Positions 45,218 through 54,078 of a DNA stretch of 64,000 nucleotides are shown piece after piece. Origin of the DNA: Streptomyces lydicus (GTDB lineage: Bacteria; Actinomycetota; Actinomycetes; Streptomycetales; Streptomycetaceae); the NCBI RefSeq assembly GCF_004125265.1, contig NZ_RDTE01000003.1, positions 434,001 to 498,000 of the forward strand, read 5' to 3'. The notes below the pieces were generated by a model. That model did not search any database. It had not been told where the DNA came from and saw only the letters and a program-made list of their open reading frames with translations. Every line of letters begins with the position of its first letter. The first letter of the stretch is position 1. Position numbers and translations under genes: made by a program.

Positions 45218-46126
45218 TCAGGCCACGTCAAGAACGGCCTTCCCGTGCACCTTCCGCGCGAACAGCGCCTGGACGGCGTCGTCCACGTCCTGCCAGTCGC
45301 CTCGCAGTCCGACCGGTGCCGAGAGCCTCCCGGTGGCCATGAGGCCCAGCAGATCCGTCAGCTCCCCGCTGGTCGGCGTCATGTCGCCGTAGGTGGCGAT
45401 GCTGCGGGGTTCGCCGAAGCCGAACAAGGTCCCTGACGGGAACGTGGTTTCCTGCCCCGAGGAGTAACCGACCAGGTGGATGGTGCCGCCCTCGGCGAGG
45501 GAACTCCAGGCCTGGGCCACCAGTGGTCCGCCGACCGTGTCCAGGACGAGGTCGAACCGGTCCCCGGTCTCGGCCAAGTCGGTCAGGACCTTGTCGGCGC
45601 CGAGTTCACGGAGTCCGGCGGCCCGCTCCGGCGAACCGACGAGCGCCGTCACCCGGGCGCCCGCCAGCGCCGCCAGCTGGACGGCGAAGTGCCCCACGCC
45701 CCCGCTGGCGCCGGTGATCAGAACGTTGCGCGCCAGCAGGGAACGCTTGCGCAGCACCCGGAATGGGGTGACTCCGGCGATCCCCAGCGCGGCGGCGTCG
45801 GCCAGGTCCACGCCCTCGGGGACGGTGCCGAGCGAGGCGGGGCTGACTGCCACCCGTTCCGCCCACGCGTGGGGAGCCATTCCCACTGCGACGCGCGTAC
45901 CTTCGGGCGGCCCCGAGCCGTCGGATGCGGCGCGCACCACGACGCCGGCCGCGTCGTGACCGTGCACAGCGCCGGCTGGCCACTGGTCCACGTAATTCAG
46001 CTCTCCGAAGTTGAGACCGATGTGCCGTATCTCCACCAACGTCTCACCGGCGGACGGTACGGGCTCATCGACATCGGCGAACCGGACGGGTCCGGCCTCA
46101 CTGTGATCGACCACAAGGGCGCGCAT
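45218..46126 (-). CDS. Zinc-independent quinone oxidoreductase/alcohol dehydrogenase (MDR family)
   Basis: A 302-residue NADPH-dependent reductase. GHDAAGVVV near residue 56, the nucleotide motif ITGASGGVGHFAVQLA near residue 136 and GTIHLVGYSSG fit the QOR group; zinc-binding Cys clusters are absent. It would reduce quinones or enals. The ATG at 46126 is preceded by GAAGGA at some distance. First gene of a two-gene unit with the AraC regulator. Confidence 0.85.
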   Translation of the reverse strand: MRALVVDHSEAGPVRFADVDEPVPSAGETLVEIRHIGLNFGELNYVDQWPAGAVHGHDAAGVVVRAASDGSGPPEGTRVAVGMAPHAWAERVAVSPASLGTVPEGVDLADAAALGIAGVTPFRVLRKRSLLARNVLITGASGGVGHFAVQLAALAGARVTALVGSPERAAGLRELGADKVLTDLAETGDRFDLVLDTVGGPLVAQAWSSLAEGGTIHLVGYSSGQETTFPSGTLFGFGEPRSIATYGDMTPTSGELTDLLGLMATGRLSAPVGLRGDWQDVDDAVQALFARKVHGKAVLDVA

Positions 46127-46586
46127 AAGGGGTGTGTTTCCTTCTCTCGTGGGTGCGCCTGAACACTCGGCGCTGCAGCAGATCGAGTGCGCAAATGCCG
46201 CACTGCCGTCTTCTTGAAACCCTACGCAGGACCGGGGCAGCGACCAGACCCGTGAGAATCAATCAGTTGACGATCTGTGTCAGTGAGGTGAAGGCGCCGC
46301 TCCGCGCGGGCAACCGCGCGTTCGGCCAGCGCCTCCAGCAGCGACGGAACGTCAATGACCGCGATGGGGACGGTAGGAGATCGCCGAGGGCGAACGACCC
46401 TACGCCGCCGTGCTCGCGCCGGCGGGACGGAGGGAACTCACCACGGAAGAGGTGCGCCAACTCGGCACTCTGCGGGGAGCTTCCGCCCGTCTGCGCAGCC
46501 GTCTCGGCCACCGCAAGCGCCGTGGCGTGCCGTACAGTTCACACCTTCACAAGCCAGGGACCGCTGAAGTGCCGAGGGGGAACACC
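46127..46586. other. Intergenic region with possible gene fragment
   Basis: 460 bases. A frame at about 46382-46560, in phase with the following lipoprotein, reads EIAEGERPYAAVLAPAGRRE after a TAG and looks protein-like, but has no start or ribosome site and I cannot name it. TACAGT at 46531-46536 is a possible -10 for the lipoprotein gene. Confidence 0.4.
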
Positions 46587-47168
46587 ATGCGCCCGTACAG
46601 CCGAAACGCTGCATTATTCTTCGTTGCCCTGACCGTCACCGGAGCCGCGGCCGGCTGCTCATCGGCTTCCGGCGACGCCTCCAAGAAGCCTTCGGCGTCT
46701 TCCACCGCTCCCGGGCCGGAGAAATCTGCAGACGCACCCAAGGGGCCGGCCAGGCCTCCCGCCCTCTCCATCGGGAAAACCCGTACCTACACCGCAATTG
46801 ACAATTCCGGCAACGCTACAACGATGTCTGTCACCTTCCACGCCGCGAAATACGTCACCCCATCGGAAATCGGCGAAGCGAAAACCAAGGGCCGATACGC
46901 CGTCATCACCGTCGAAGTGACGGATACAGGCCACAAGGACGGCACCTTCACCCCGTACCGGAATATGAAGTGGAAGGACAAGGCCACGACAGAGCAAGAG
47001 GTGTCGACACTGATATCAACCGGCACCCAGGACGTCGGCACCACATAACATCCCGGCCAGGGGGTGACCGGAGATATCGTCCTCGACGTGCCACGGAAGG
47101 GCGGCAGCGTCACCTACTACGACACACGGGGAACTGCCTCACTCCTCTTCGAGATGCCGTCCCGATAG
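46587..47168 (+). pseudogene. Lipoprotein of the DUF4352 type interrupted by an in-frame TAA
   Basis: The ATG at 46587 follows GAGGGGG. A lipobox AAGC at about residues 20-23 and a Ser/Lys/Pro linker precede an Ig-like DUF4352 domain (MSVTFHAAKYVTP, YAVITVEVTDTG). A TAA at 47046-47048 ends the protein at 153 residues, but the same frame continues HPGQGVTGDIVLDVPRKGGS and stops at 47166-47168. That continuation is the expected last strands of the domain (family pattern PGxxVxGxxVFxVP). So the gene carries a nonsense change, or the truncated form is made. A sequencing error (for example TAC to TAA) is possible. Confidence 0.7.
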
Positions 47169-47390
47169 ACCTCTCGGAGGCATCACATACGCCCGCAGGG
47201 CGGCGGACGTCGCCGAGCCGGTGACCGTGCATGCCTGGCGGCGATCGGCTTCGTGGCCACCTCGGGGTGCATCTGGCGGCAGCAGTCGCCGGTGTTCGGG
47301 CCCGGTTACCTGGCGCAGCCCGCCACAGTGACTTACCGTCACCGAGGGCCTGCGCTCGGCGGCTCGGTAACCACCGAAGGGGGATTCGCC

Positions 47391-47564
47391 ATGGGGTCTG
47401 GCGTGGTCGTCATAGTCGCTGTGCCATTGCTCTTCTTCCTCGCCCTCATGACGCTGTTGTGCGTCAAGGTCGGCAATAAGACGTCATGGAAGGTGGGCTG
47501 GTTGATGGCCGCAGGCGGCGCATTCTTCCCCCTTGCCCTCTTCATTGCCTTCCTGGTCCCCTGA
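47391..47564 (+). CDS. Small two-helix membrane protein
   Basis: A 57-residue protein with two apolar helices (VVVIVAVPLLFFLALMTLLC and MAAGGAFFPLALFIAFLVP) joined by a basic loop KVGNKTSWK. The ATG at 47391 has AAGGGGG eight bases upstream; a longer frame to 47253 has no such site. A strong hairpin overlaps the stop. Unknown function. Confidence 0.65.
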   Translation: MGSGVVVIVAVPLLFFLALMTLLCVKVGNKTSWKVGWLMAAGGAFFPLALFIAFLVP

Positions 47565-47586
47565 AGGTGATTACCTTCAGGGGACC
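47555..47586. terminator. Terminator hairpin overlapping a stop codon
   Basis: GGTCCCCTGAAGGT at 47555-47568 and ACCTTCAGGGGACC at 47573-47586 form a perfect 14-base stem with loop GATT. The TGA of the small membrane protein lies in the left arm. Confidence 0.8.
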
Positions 47587-47691
47587 GACTCGGGCTCGAA
47601 CTCTCCGCACCCGGCGCGGCTGTCCCGTCTCCCGGAACCTTGACCAGCCCGGACCAGCGTTGACTTCGGATGGAACACCACCTACGACTGG

Positions 47692-47828
47692 TCGGGGTAC
47701 ATCTCCGGCACATGGTCCGCGGTGTGGACGAGGGCCCCGGTACGGTTCTCCTGACCGAGCATCCGATGCAGATGCCGGCCCATCGGGAGCGTGGTGAGTC
47801 CGCCGGCGAACTCCAAAGTAGCGCTGCC
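47692..47828 (-). pseudogene. Unidentified 3' coding fragment
   Basis: On the minus strand the frame from a TAA at 47831-47829 to a TAG at 47694-47692 reads LEFAGGLTTLPMGRHLHRML then ALVHTADHVPEMYPDQS. It looks like real protein sequence by composition but has no start or ribosome site, and I cannot assign a family. It probably is the tail of a gene whose front was lost. Confidence 0.3.
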
Positions 47829-47842
47829 TTAGGCTGCCGGTC

Positions 47843-48484
47843 ATGAATACCGCGACTCCCGGTGGGACCACCCCCGAGCCCGACCTGCTCGACGCGGGGC
47901 AGCTGTCCGGCGATCCGGAGCTGGCGGCCGGGTTCGCCGTGGCGGCGCACCGGATTCTGGCGGAGCTGGTGCGCGGCGGCGCCGCGCTCGGCTGGACCGA
48001 TCCGCCACCGGCGGACGAGGTGGCGGAGCTCGTCGAGCGGGTGCTGCGCGCCGCGCGGGCCGGGGACGGGGCGCTGCGGGCGGCGTACGCCGGACGGCGG
48101 CTGGTCGGGCTGGGGTACTGGCTGCGCTATGCCCGTCCGACCAATCGGCAGCACGCGGATCTGGAGAAGCTTGCGGTGGCGCCCGAGGAGCACGGGCGGG
48201 GTGTGGGCCGGTCGCTGACCGCCGCCCTGGTCGGGGACGCCCGGGAAGCCGGGATCGAGGTCCTCACCCTGGACGCGCGGGGCGACAACACCCGGGCGCT
48301 GGACCTCTACCGGTCGCTCGGCTTTCGTGAGTACGGCCGCCTCCCCGACTTCGTCGCCATGGGCGGACGTCGCTACGACAAGGTCTTCCACATGCTGGAC
48401 TTCCGCGGAAGCGGGCAGCCGGAGCGGCCTGGCCAGCCGGAGCGGCCGGGACGGACGGGGCGGCAAGCACCGCACCGGCAGTAG
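47843..48484 (+). CDS. GNAT-family N-acetyltransferase
   Basis: A 213-residue acetyltransferase. The acetyl-CoA loop is in VAPEEHGRGVGRSLTAAL near residue 113-130, and NTRALDLYRSLGFREYGRL is the usual C-terminal strand. Substrate unknown. TAGGCT at 47830-47835 lies seven bases before the ATG and there is no ribosome site, so the transcript is likely leaderless. The last 30 residues are a Gln/Pro/Arg-rich tail with a doubled GQPERPG. Confidence 0.85.
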   Translation: MNTATPGGTTPEPDLLDAGQLSGDPELAAGFAVAAHRILAELVRGGAALGWTDPPPADEVAELVERVLRAARAGDGALRAAYAGRRLVGLGYWLRYARPTNRQHADLEKLAVAPEEHGRGVGRSLTAALVGDAREAGIEVLTLDARGDNTRALDLYRSLGFREYGRLPDFVAMGGRRYDKVFHMLDFRGSGQPERPGQPERPGRTGRQAPHRQ

Positions 48485-48543
48485 CGGCTTCGTCACGATG
48501 AGGCGCGGGGCCGCCCCTTGGGGAACCTCCTGCGCCCCACCCC

Positions 48544-48573
48544 TTGACAGCTCCCCCGGCCGGGCCTGACGAT
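48544..48573 (+). promoter_or_regulatory. Promoter of the asparagine operon regulator
   Basis: TTGACA at 48544-48549, 18 bases, then GACGAT at 48568-48573. The GTG start at 48580 is six bases further, so transcription would begin at the start codon. The same TTGACA makes the in-frame start at 48544 very unlikely. Confidence 0.6.
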
Positions 48574-48579
48574 CCCGGG

Positions 48580-49440
48580 GTGAACCTGTCAGACAGCCAG
48601 ACAGCTGGCGAGGCCCCCCGTCGGATCAGCGCCATGGAAGCGGTCCTGCACCATCTGCGCGGCGCCATCGAGCGCGGCGACTACGCAGTCGGGGACAAGC
48701 TCCCCTCGGAGGCGGAGCTCTGCCGTCGGCTGGAAGTGAGCAGACCCGTGCTCCGGGAGGCGCTGCGCGCGCTCCAGACCATGGGGCTGACCGTCTCGCG
48801 TACCGGCAAGGGCACCTTCGTCGTCTCCGACGGCGCGGTGGCGGACCCCACCTTCGGCGACTACGCGGCGAGCGACCTCCTGGAAGTGCGCCGGCACGTC
48901 GAGATCCCGGTGGCCGGTTATGCGGCGCTGCGCCGTACGCCGGAGGACCTCGACCAGCTGAATCGTCTGCTGGAGCGGATGGAGCAGGAGACCGACACCA
49001 CTGCGTGGGTGGCGATGGACTCCCTCTTCCATCTCGCCGTCGCCCAGGCGGCCCGCAATCCGGTCTTCCGCCGGGTCATCGAGGAGATCCGCGATGCGCT
49101 GGCCCGCCAGTCGGCCTTCCTCAACGAGCTCGGCGGGCGGCGCGAGCAGTCGAACCGCGAGCACCGGGCGATCGTCGAGGCACTTGTCGACAGCAGCGAG
49201 CACGACGCGGTGGAAGCCATGGCACACCACCTCGCACGCGTCGAGACGACGCTGACCACCATCGTGCGGCCAGCGCACCGTGCGGGCCCCTCCACGGACA
49301 GCGTGGCCGGACCCGGCAGCCCCGGCGGCACGAGCAGCGCAAGCAATACCGGCGACATCGGCAACACCGGCAAGACCAGCGACATCAACACCACCGACAG
49401 CAGCATCACCACCAATACCACGGGAAGCACCGAGAACTGA
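48580..49440 (+). CDS. GntR-family (FadR subgroup) regulator of asparagine use
   Basis: A 286-residue regulator. The winged helix (about 18-85) has LCRRLEVSRPVLREALRALQ and the FCD domain follows (about 100-235). The last 45 residues are a Gly/Ser/Asn/Thr-rich tail (TGDIGNTGKTSDINTTDSSI) of unknown use. The GTG at 48580 is chosen for its promoter spacing. Asparaginase and aspartase follow at two and 63 bases, so it probably regulates its own operon in response to asparagine or aspartate. Confidence 0.83.
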   Translation: MNLSDSQTAGEAPRRISAMEAVLHHLRGAIERGDYAVGDKLPSEAELCRRLEVSRPVLREALRALQTMGLTVSRTGKGTFVVSDGAVADPTFGDYAASDLLEVRRHVEIPVAGYAALRRTPEDLDQLNRLLERMEQETDTTAWVAMDSLFHLAVAQAARNPVFRRVIEEIRDALARQSAFLNELGGRREQSNREHRAIVEALVDSSEHDAVEAMAHHLARVETTLTTIVRPAHRAGPSTDSVAGPGSPGGTSSASNTGDIGNTGKTSDINTTDSSITTNTTGSTEN

Positions 49441-49442
49441 TC

Positions 49443-50474
49443 ATGAGTCAGAGCAGCACCACCCTGCCGCCGCACCGCACCGCGGGTGCACCTCCCGTGG
49501 TCCGCGAACCGGCCCATGTGCCCGTCGCCCATGTGGTGCGCGGCGGGCTCGTCGAGGGCGTCCACCACGGCTCGGTCGTGGTGCTGGCGGCCGACGGGAG
49601 CGTGGAATTCCAGGCGGGCGACATCGAGGCCGCGTTCTACCCGCGCTCGGCGCTCAAGCCGCTCCAGGCGGTCGGCCTGCTGCGCGCGGGGCTGCCGCCG
49701 CTCGACGACGAGGCGCTGGCCCTGGTCGCGGCCAGCCACTCCGGCGAGGAACCGCATCTGGCCACCGCCCGGCGCATCCTCGCCGTCGCCGGGCTGGCCG
49801 AGGACCAGCTGCGCAACGTCCCCGACCTGCCGTACGACCCCGCCGTACGGGACGAGTGGATCGGCCGCGGCCTCGGGCCCACCCGGCTCGCGCAGAACTG
49901 CTCGGGCAAGCACGCGGCCATGCTGCTGACCGCCCGGACCCGGGGCTGGCGGCTGGACGACTACCTCGACCCGGGGCATCCGCTGCAGCAGGAGCTCGCC
50001 GCGGCCGTGGCGGACCTCACCGGCCAGGGCATCGCCCGCGTCACCGTCGACGGCTGCGGCGCCCCGCTGTTCGCCGTGTCCCTGCACGGTCTGACCCGGG
50101 CCGCGGCCCGGCTGGCGACGGCCGCCCCCGGCACCGGCGAGGGCAGGGTCGCCCACGCCATGCGCGAGTACCCGACGATGGTCTCCGGCAGCGGCCGGGA
50201 CGTGGCCCGCCTGGTGCGGGCGGTGCCCGGCCTGCTGGCCAAGGACGGCTTCGAGGGAGTGCAGATCGCGGCGCTGCCGGACGGGCGGGCGGTCGGCGTG
50301 AAGATAGCCGACGGCGCCGACCGCGCCCGGATGCCGGTGACGGCGGCGGCCCTGGCGCACTGCGGAATCGACCCCGGCGTCCTCGCCCCCTTCGCCGCCA
50401 CCCCCGTCATCGGCGGTGGCGCACCGGTCGGCACGCTGCGGGCGACGGACGCGCTGACCCCACACGGCGCCTGA
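49443..50474 (+). CDS. L-asparaginase II family protein (AnsA-like)
   Basis: A 343-residue asparaginase of the thermolabile Rhizobium etli type (PF06089 group), unrelated in fold to E. coli asparaginase. AFYPRSALKPLQAVG near residue 62, ASHSGEEPH near residue 98, QNCSGKHAAML near residue 152 and YPTMVSGSGRDV near residue 242 are family motifs with the catalytic Ser and Lys. It deaminates asparagine to aspartate, feeding the next gene. The ATG at 49443 starts two bases after the regulator stop. Confidence 0.88.
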   Translation: MSQSSTTLPPHRTAGAPPVVREPAHVPVAHVVRGGLVEGVHHGSVVVLAADGSVEFQAGDIEAAFYPRSALKPLQAVGLLRAGLPPLDDEALALVAASHSGEEPHLATARRILAVAGLAEDQLRNVPDLPYDPAVRDEWIGRGLGPTRLAQNCSGKHAAMLLTARTRGWRLDDYLDPGHPLQQELAAAVADLTGQGIARVTVDGCGAPLFAVSLHGLTRAAARLATAAPGTGEGRVAHAMREYPTMVSGSGRDVARLVRAVPGLLAKDGFEGVQIAALPDGRAVGVKIADGADRARMPVTAAALAHCGIDPGVLAPFAATPVIGGGAPVGTLRATDALTPHGA

Positions 50475-50537
50475 CGCTGCGGTACTCCCTCTCCTGGGCC
50501 CCTCCCCTCCCCCACTCCCCAAAGGACCACCTGCACC

Positions 50538-51959
50538 ATGACTGCCGCCCGCCACCGCCGCGAACACGATCTGCTCGGCGACCGCGAGATACCCGCCGAC
50601 GCGTACTGGGGCGTGCACACCCTGCGCGCCGTGGAGAACTTCCCCATCACCGGTACGCCGATCTCCACCTACCCGCACCTGATCAATGCGCTCGCCGCCG
50701 TCAAGGAGGCCGCGGCCCGCGCCAACGAGGATCTGGGGCTGCTCGATGCCGAGCGGGCCGACGCGATCGCCGCCGCCTGCCGGGAGATCCGGGGCGGCGG
50801 GCAGCTGCACGACCAGTTCGTCGTCGATGTCATCCAGGGCGGTGCCGGTACGTCGACGAACATGAACGCCAACGAGGTGATCGCCAACCGGGCGCTGGAG
50901 ATCCTGGGCCACGACAAGGGCGACTACGGACGGCTGCACCCCAACGAGCACGTCAACCTGAGCCAGTCGACGAACGACGTCTACCCGACGGCCGTCAATG
51001 TCGCCACGATCATCGCCGTGCGGGAACTGCTCGAGGCGATGACCGTGCTGCGCGAGGCCTTCGCGGCCAAGGCCGAGGAGTTCCGCGACGTCCTCAAGAT
51101 GGGGCGTACCCAGCTCCAGGACGCGGTGCCGATGACCCTGGGCCAGGAGTTCTCGGCGTACGCGGTGATGCTGGAGGAGGACCAGAGCCGGCTGGCGGAG
51201 GCGGTCCTGCTCATCCACGAGATCAACCTCGGCGCCACGGCCATCGGCACCGGCCTCAACGCGCCCCGGGGGTACGCCGAAGCGGCCCGCCAGCACCTGG
51301 CCGCCCTCACCGGCCTGCCCCTGGTCACCGCGGCCAACCTCGTCGAGGCCACCCAGGACTGCGGGGCTTTCGTCCATCTGTCGGGTGTCCTCAAGCGCGT
51401 CGCCGTCAAGCTCTCCAAGAGCTGCAACGATCTGCGGCTGCTCTCATCGGGGCCGCGGGCGGGCCTGGCGGAGATCAACCTGCCGCCGGTACAGGCCGGT
51501 TCGAGCATCATGCCCGGCAAGGTCAACCCGGTGATCCCCGAGGTCGTCAACCAGGTCGCCTTCGAGGTCATCGGCAACGACGTCACCATCACCATGGCCG
51601 CCGAGGCGGGCCAGCTCCAGCTCAACGCCTTCGAGCCGGTGATCCTGCACTCCCTCTCGGAGAGCATCACCCACCTGGGGGCCGCCTGCCGCACCCTCGC
51701 CGAACGCTGCGTCGCGGGCATCACCGCCAACACCGAGACGCTGCGCGCGAGCGTGGAGAACTCCATCGGGCTGGTCACCGCGCTCAACCCGCACATCGGC
51801 TACACCGCGGCCACCGCGATCGCCAAGGAAGCGCTCGCCACCGGGCGCGGCGTCGCCGAACTGGTCCTGGAACAGGGGCTGCTCCCGGCCGACCGGCTCG
51901 CCGCCCTGCTGCGCCCGGAGGAGATCGCCGGCACGGGCAGGGAGACGGCCGGCGTCTGA
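50538..51959 (+). CDS. aspA: Aspartate ammonia-lyase
   Basis: A 473-residue lyase turning aspartate into fumarate and ammonia. The superfamily signature GSSIMPGKVNPVIPE at about residue 317-331 holds the catalytic Ser; GTSTNMNANEV and STNDVYPTA are also present. The start has AAAGGA well upstream in a C-rich leader. With the asparaginase it sends asparagine carbon to the TCA cycle. Fumarase C is the nearest alternative, but VVDVIQGGAGTSTNMNANEV and the gene order favour aspartase. Confidence 0.9.
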   Translation: MTAARHRREHDLLGDREIPADAYWGVHTLRAVENFPITGTPISTYPHLINALAAVKEAAARANEDLGLLDAERADAIAAACREIRGGGQLHDQFVVDVIQGGAGTSTNMNANEVIANRALEILGHDKGDYGRLHPNEHVNLSQSTNDVYPTAVNVATIIAVRELLEAMTVLREAFAAKAEEFRDVLKMGRTQLQDAVPMTLGQEFSAYAVMLEEDQSRLAEAVLLIHEINLGATAIGTGLNAPRGYAEAARQHLAALTGLPLVTAANLVEATQDCGAFVHLSGVLKRVAVKLSKSCNDLRLLSSGPRAGLAEINLPPVQAGSSIMPGKVNPVIPEVVNQVAFEVIGNDVTITMAAEAGQLQLNAFEPVILHSLSESITHLGAACRTLAERCVAGITANTETLRASVENSIGLVTALNPHIGYTAATAIAKEALATGRGVAELVLEQGLLPADRLAALLRPEEIAGTGRETAGV

Positions 51960-52000
51960 CGCCTCGCCGGACCGCGGCAGCCGCGGGACCGGGTCCCGTA

Positions 52001-52044
52001 CGGGCCGGGCGGGCACCTCCACGGAGGGGTGCCCGCCCGGCCCG
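52001..52044. terminator. Terminator after aspA
   Basis: CGGGCCGGGCGGGCACC at 52001-52017 pairs perfectly over 17 bases with GGTGCCCGCCCGGCCCG at 52028-52044. Confidence 0.8.
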
Positions 52045-52077
52045 CCGTCTTGGGCGGCTGCGGTGCGCGCCGGCCGG

Positions 52078-52197
52078 TCAGCCGACCGGCTCCGGCATCG
52101 GGACGACGTCGTAGGCGAGCGCGATGACGTTCCCGGTGGCCGGGTCGGCGAGTGCGACGCGCCAGCGGGCCGCGAACTGGTCGACGCCCTCCCGCAT
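52078..52197 (-). pseudogene. Short coding remnant, C-terminal fragment
   Basis: Minus-strand frame reading MREGVDQFAARWRVALADPA then GNVIALAYDVVPMPEPVG before a stop. The frame stays open a little further upstream (to about 52230) without a better start. It looks like the tail of a longer protein; no ribosome site is seen. I cannot name it. Together with the plus-strand remnant beside it this suggests a deletion scar. Confidence 0.35.
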
Positions 52198-52202
52198 CGG
52201 GA

Positions 52203-52352
52203 TGGTGCCTGGCCGGAACCGCCGTGGTCACCATTGTGGGCGTGCTGCTGGGGCGGGATCCGGCGCACGATGAGGACGAGGAGTTCACCCGCCCGGCGAA
52301 GGGTGCCGGGCGGTCGCCGGGGAGGATGGTCCGGGAGGCACCCGGCCGCTGA
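52203..52352 (+). pseudogene. 3' remnant of a membrane protein gene
   Basis: The plus-strand frame reads WCLAGTAVVTIVGVLLGRDP followed by an acidic and then basic tail, ending at a TGA. An apolar helix plus charged tail is a common C-terminus of transporters. No start or upstream domain exists; the preceding bases belong to the opposite-strand fragment. The rest of the 51960-52448 gap holds only the aspA terminator. Confidence 0.35.
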
Positions 52353-52448
52353 GGCGGGCCGCCCCGCACCGGGTTCCGAAGAGTTCCGCAGATTTCCGAC
52401 GACACCGACCGGCGTGAGACCGACTCGCACGAGAGAAGAGAGATCCGT

Positions 52449-53243
52449 ATGCGCATCGCGCTGTGCCAGATGACGGCATCGACCGATCCGAAGGAAAACC
52501 TCGTGGACGTCCAGGACCAGGTCCGCAGCGCGGCGCGCGCACAGGCCCGGCTGGTGGTCCTGCCCGAGGCGGCCATGGTGCGGTTCGGGACGCCGCTCGC
52601 GGCGGTGGCCGAGCCGCTGGACGGGCCGTGGGCCGAGGGGGTGCGGGCGGTTGCCCGGGAGACGGGGGTGACGGTGGTGGCGGGCATGTTCACCCCCGCG
52701 CCCGACGGGCGGGTGGCCAACACCCTGCTGGCCACCGGACCCGGGGTCGAGGAGTCCTACGACAAGATCCATCTGTATGACGCGTTCGGCTTCCGGGAGT
52801 CCGACACGGTCGCCCCGGGCCACCGGGTGGTGACCATCGACGTCGACGACGTCCGGGTGGGCCTGGCGACGTGCTACGACCTGCGGTTCCCCGAGCTGTT
52901 CCGGGCGCATGCGGACGCCGGGGCGACGCTGTCGCTGCTGCCCGCATCCTGGGCCGCGGGGCCGGGCAAGCGCGCGCAGTGGGACCTGCTGGTGCGGGCG
53001 CGCGCCCTGGACGCGACCGTCTGGATGGCGGCCGTGGACCAGGCCGCCCCGGATCCGCAGGCCGACCCCGAGGCACCCGCCGAGGCCCCGAACGGCGTCG
53101 GGCACACCGCGCTGATCGGCCCCGACGGCACCGTCCGCGCCCAGCTGGGCAGCATGCCCGACCTGCTGATCGGGGACGTGGATCCCGAGGAGGCCAGGCG
53201 GGTGCGGCGGGCCGTGGCGGTGCTGGACAACCGGAAGCTGTAG
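52449..53243 (+). CDS. Carbon-nitrogen hydrolase (nitrilase superfamily amidase, Nit2/omega-amidase-like)
   Basis: A 264-residue amidase. The Glu-Lys-Cys triad is complete: Glu in VVLPEAAMVRF near residue 40, Lys in SYDKIHLYDAFGF near residue 108 and Cys in GLATCYDLRFPELFR near residue 142. Members cut omega-amides of 2-oxoglutaramate or deaminated glutathione. Start ATG with AGAGAG upstream. Convergent with a GntR gene 16 bases away. Confidence 0.87.
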   Translation: MRIALCQMTASTDPKENLVDVQDQVRSAARAQARLVVLPEAAMVRFGTPLAAVAEPLDGPWAEGVRAVARETGVTVVAGMFTPAPDGRVANTLLATGPGVEESYDKIHLYDAFGFRESDTVAPGHRVVTIDVDDVRVGLATCYDLRFPELFRAHADAGATLSLLPASWAAGPGKRAQWDLLVRARALDATVWMAAVDQAAPDPQADPEAPAEAPNGVGHTALIGPDGTVRAQLGSMPDLLIGDVDPEEARRVRRAVAVLDNRKL

Positions 53244-53259
53244 AGCCCGGCCGCCCGGG

Positions 53260-53886
53260 TCAGGCGGCCAGGAGGATGCGCCGGGTCGCCTTGATGTGGC
53301 TGTCGATGGCCGCACAGGCGGCCGCGGCGTCCCCGGCCACCAAGGCGTCGAGGATCTGCCGGTGCTCGGCAAGCACCTCGTCCTGGCGGTTGCCCGAGCG
53401 GTAGAGGGCCAGGACGCCGGCCCGGATCTGGCGGCTGCGCAGGGCGTCGTACTGGCGGCTCATCAACGTGTTGCCGACGGCGGCGACAAGAGTGGCGTGA
53501 AAGCGGTGGTCGGCGTCGATGAACTCCTTGGTGGTCGCCTCGCCCCGCAGGGTGTCCTGGTGGGCCAGGATGTCCGCCATCTCGTCGACGGGCGCGGTCC
53601 CTTCGTCCGTCGTACGCTGCGCGGCAAAGCGCTCGATCAGGCCGCGCATCTCCATCAGCTCCCTGATCTCGCGGCCGGACAGCGGGGCGATATGCGCGCC
53701 GCGCTTGGGCACCAGCCGCACCAGGTCCTCGGCGGCGAGCAGCAGCAGGGCCTCGCGGATCGGAGTACGGGAGACCCCGATCCGGTCCGCGATCTCCTGC
53801 TCGGACAGGAACCGGTCCTGCATCTCCGGGTCGGTCAGCACGCTGTCCTTGAGATACGCGTAGGCCTTCTCGCGCCCCGACTGCAT
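53260..53886 (-). CDS. GntR-family (VanR/FCD) transcriptional regulator
   Basis: A 208-residue regulator. The helix-turn-helix EIADRIGVSRTPIREALLLL is near residue 32 and the FCD domain spans about 78-200 with typical His (FHATLVAAVGN, AEHRQILDAL). The ATG at 53886 follows GGGGAGA. A palindrome 31 bases before the start is its likely own operator. Target unknown: the neighbouring nitrilase gene is convergent, and lutC is downstream-to-upstream on the same strand. Confidence 0.85.
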   Translation of the reverse strand: MQSGREKAYAYLKDSVLTDPEMQDRFLSEQEIADRIGVSRTPIREALLLLAAEDLVRLVPKRGAHIAPLSGREIRELMEMRGLIERFAAQRTTDEGTAPVDEMADILAHQDTLRGEATTKEFIDADHRFHATLVAAVGNTLMSRQYDALRSRQIRAGVLALYRSGNRQDEVLAEHRQILDALVAGDAAAACAAIDSHIKATRRILLAA

Positions 53887-53917
53887 CGCCCGCTCTCCCC
53901 TGCCGCCTGTGGAAATT

Positions 53918-53934
53918 GCATACAACACGTATGC
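53918..53934. promoter_or_regulatory. Palindromic operator of the GntR gene
   Basis: GCATAC at 53918-53923 and GTATGC at 53929-53934 are perfect inverted arms around AACAC. GntR FCD regulators commonly bind nATAC-GTATn dyads just upstream of their own gene. Confidence 0.6.
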
Positions 53935-54078
53935 GCAGGCTACATGGTGCGCGCCCGGCACGACGCGCCGTGTACTCGCCGTTCCTGACGGATCGCCATA
54001 TGTCCCGTCGGCTCCCCGGGCGCGGCCGCTGCCCGCGCCGCCGGAGCCCGGCCCCGGAGCCCGGCACACCGGCACCGC

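Noticed and set aside
48544..48579. An earlier start for the asparagine GntR regulator
   Set aside because: The first codons coincide with the TTGACA -35 box, and the GTG at 48580 has proper promoter spacing.
48918..51377. An 819-codon minus-strand frame across the asparagine operon
   Set aside because: It crosses three well-supported plus-strand genes and has only shadow composition.
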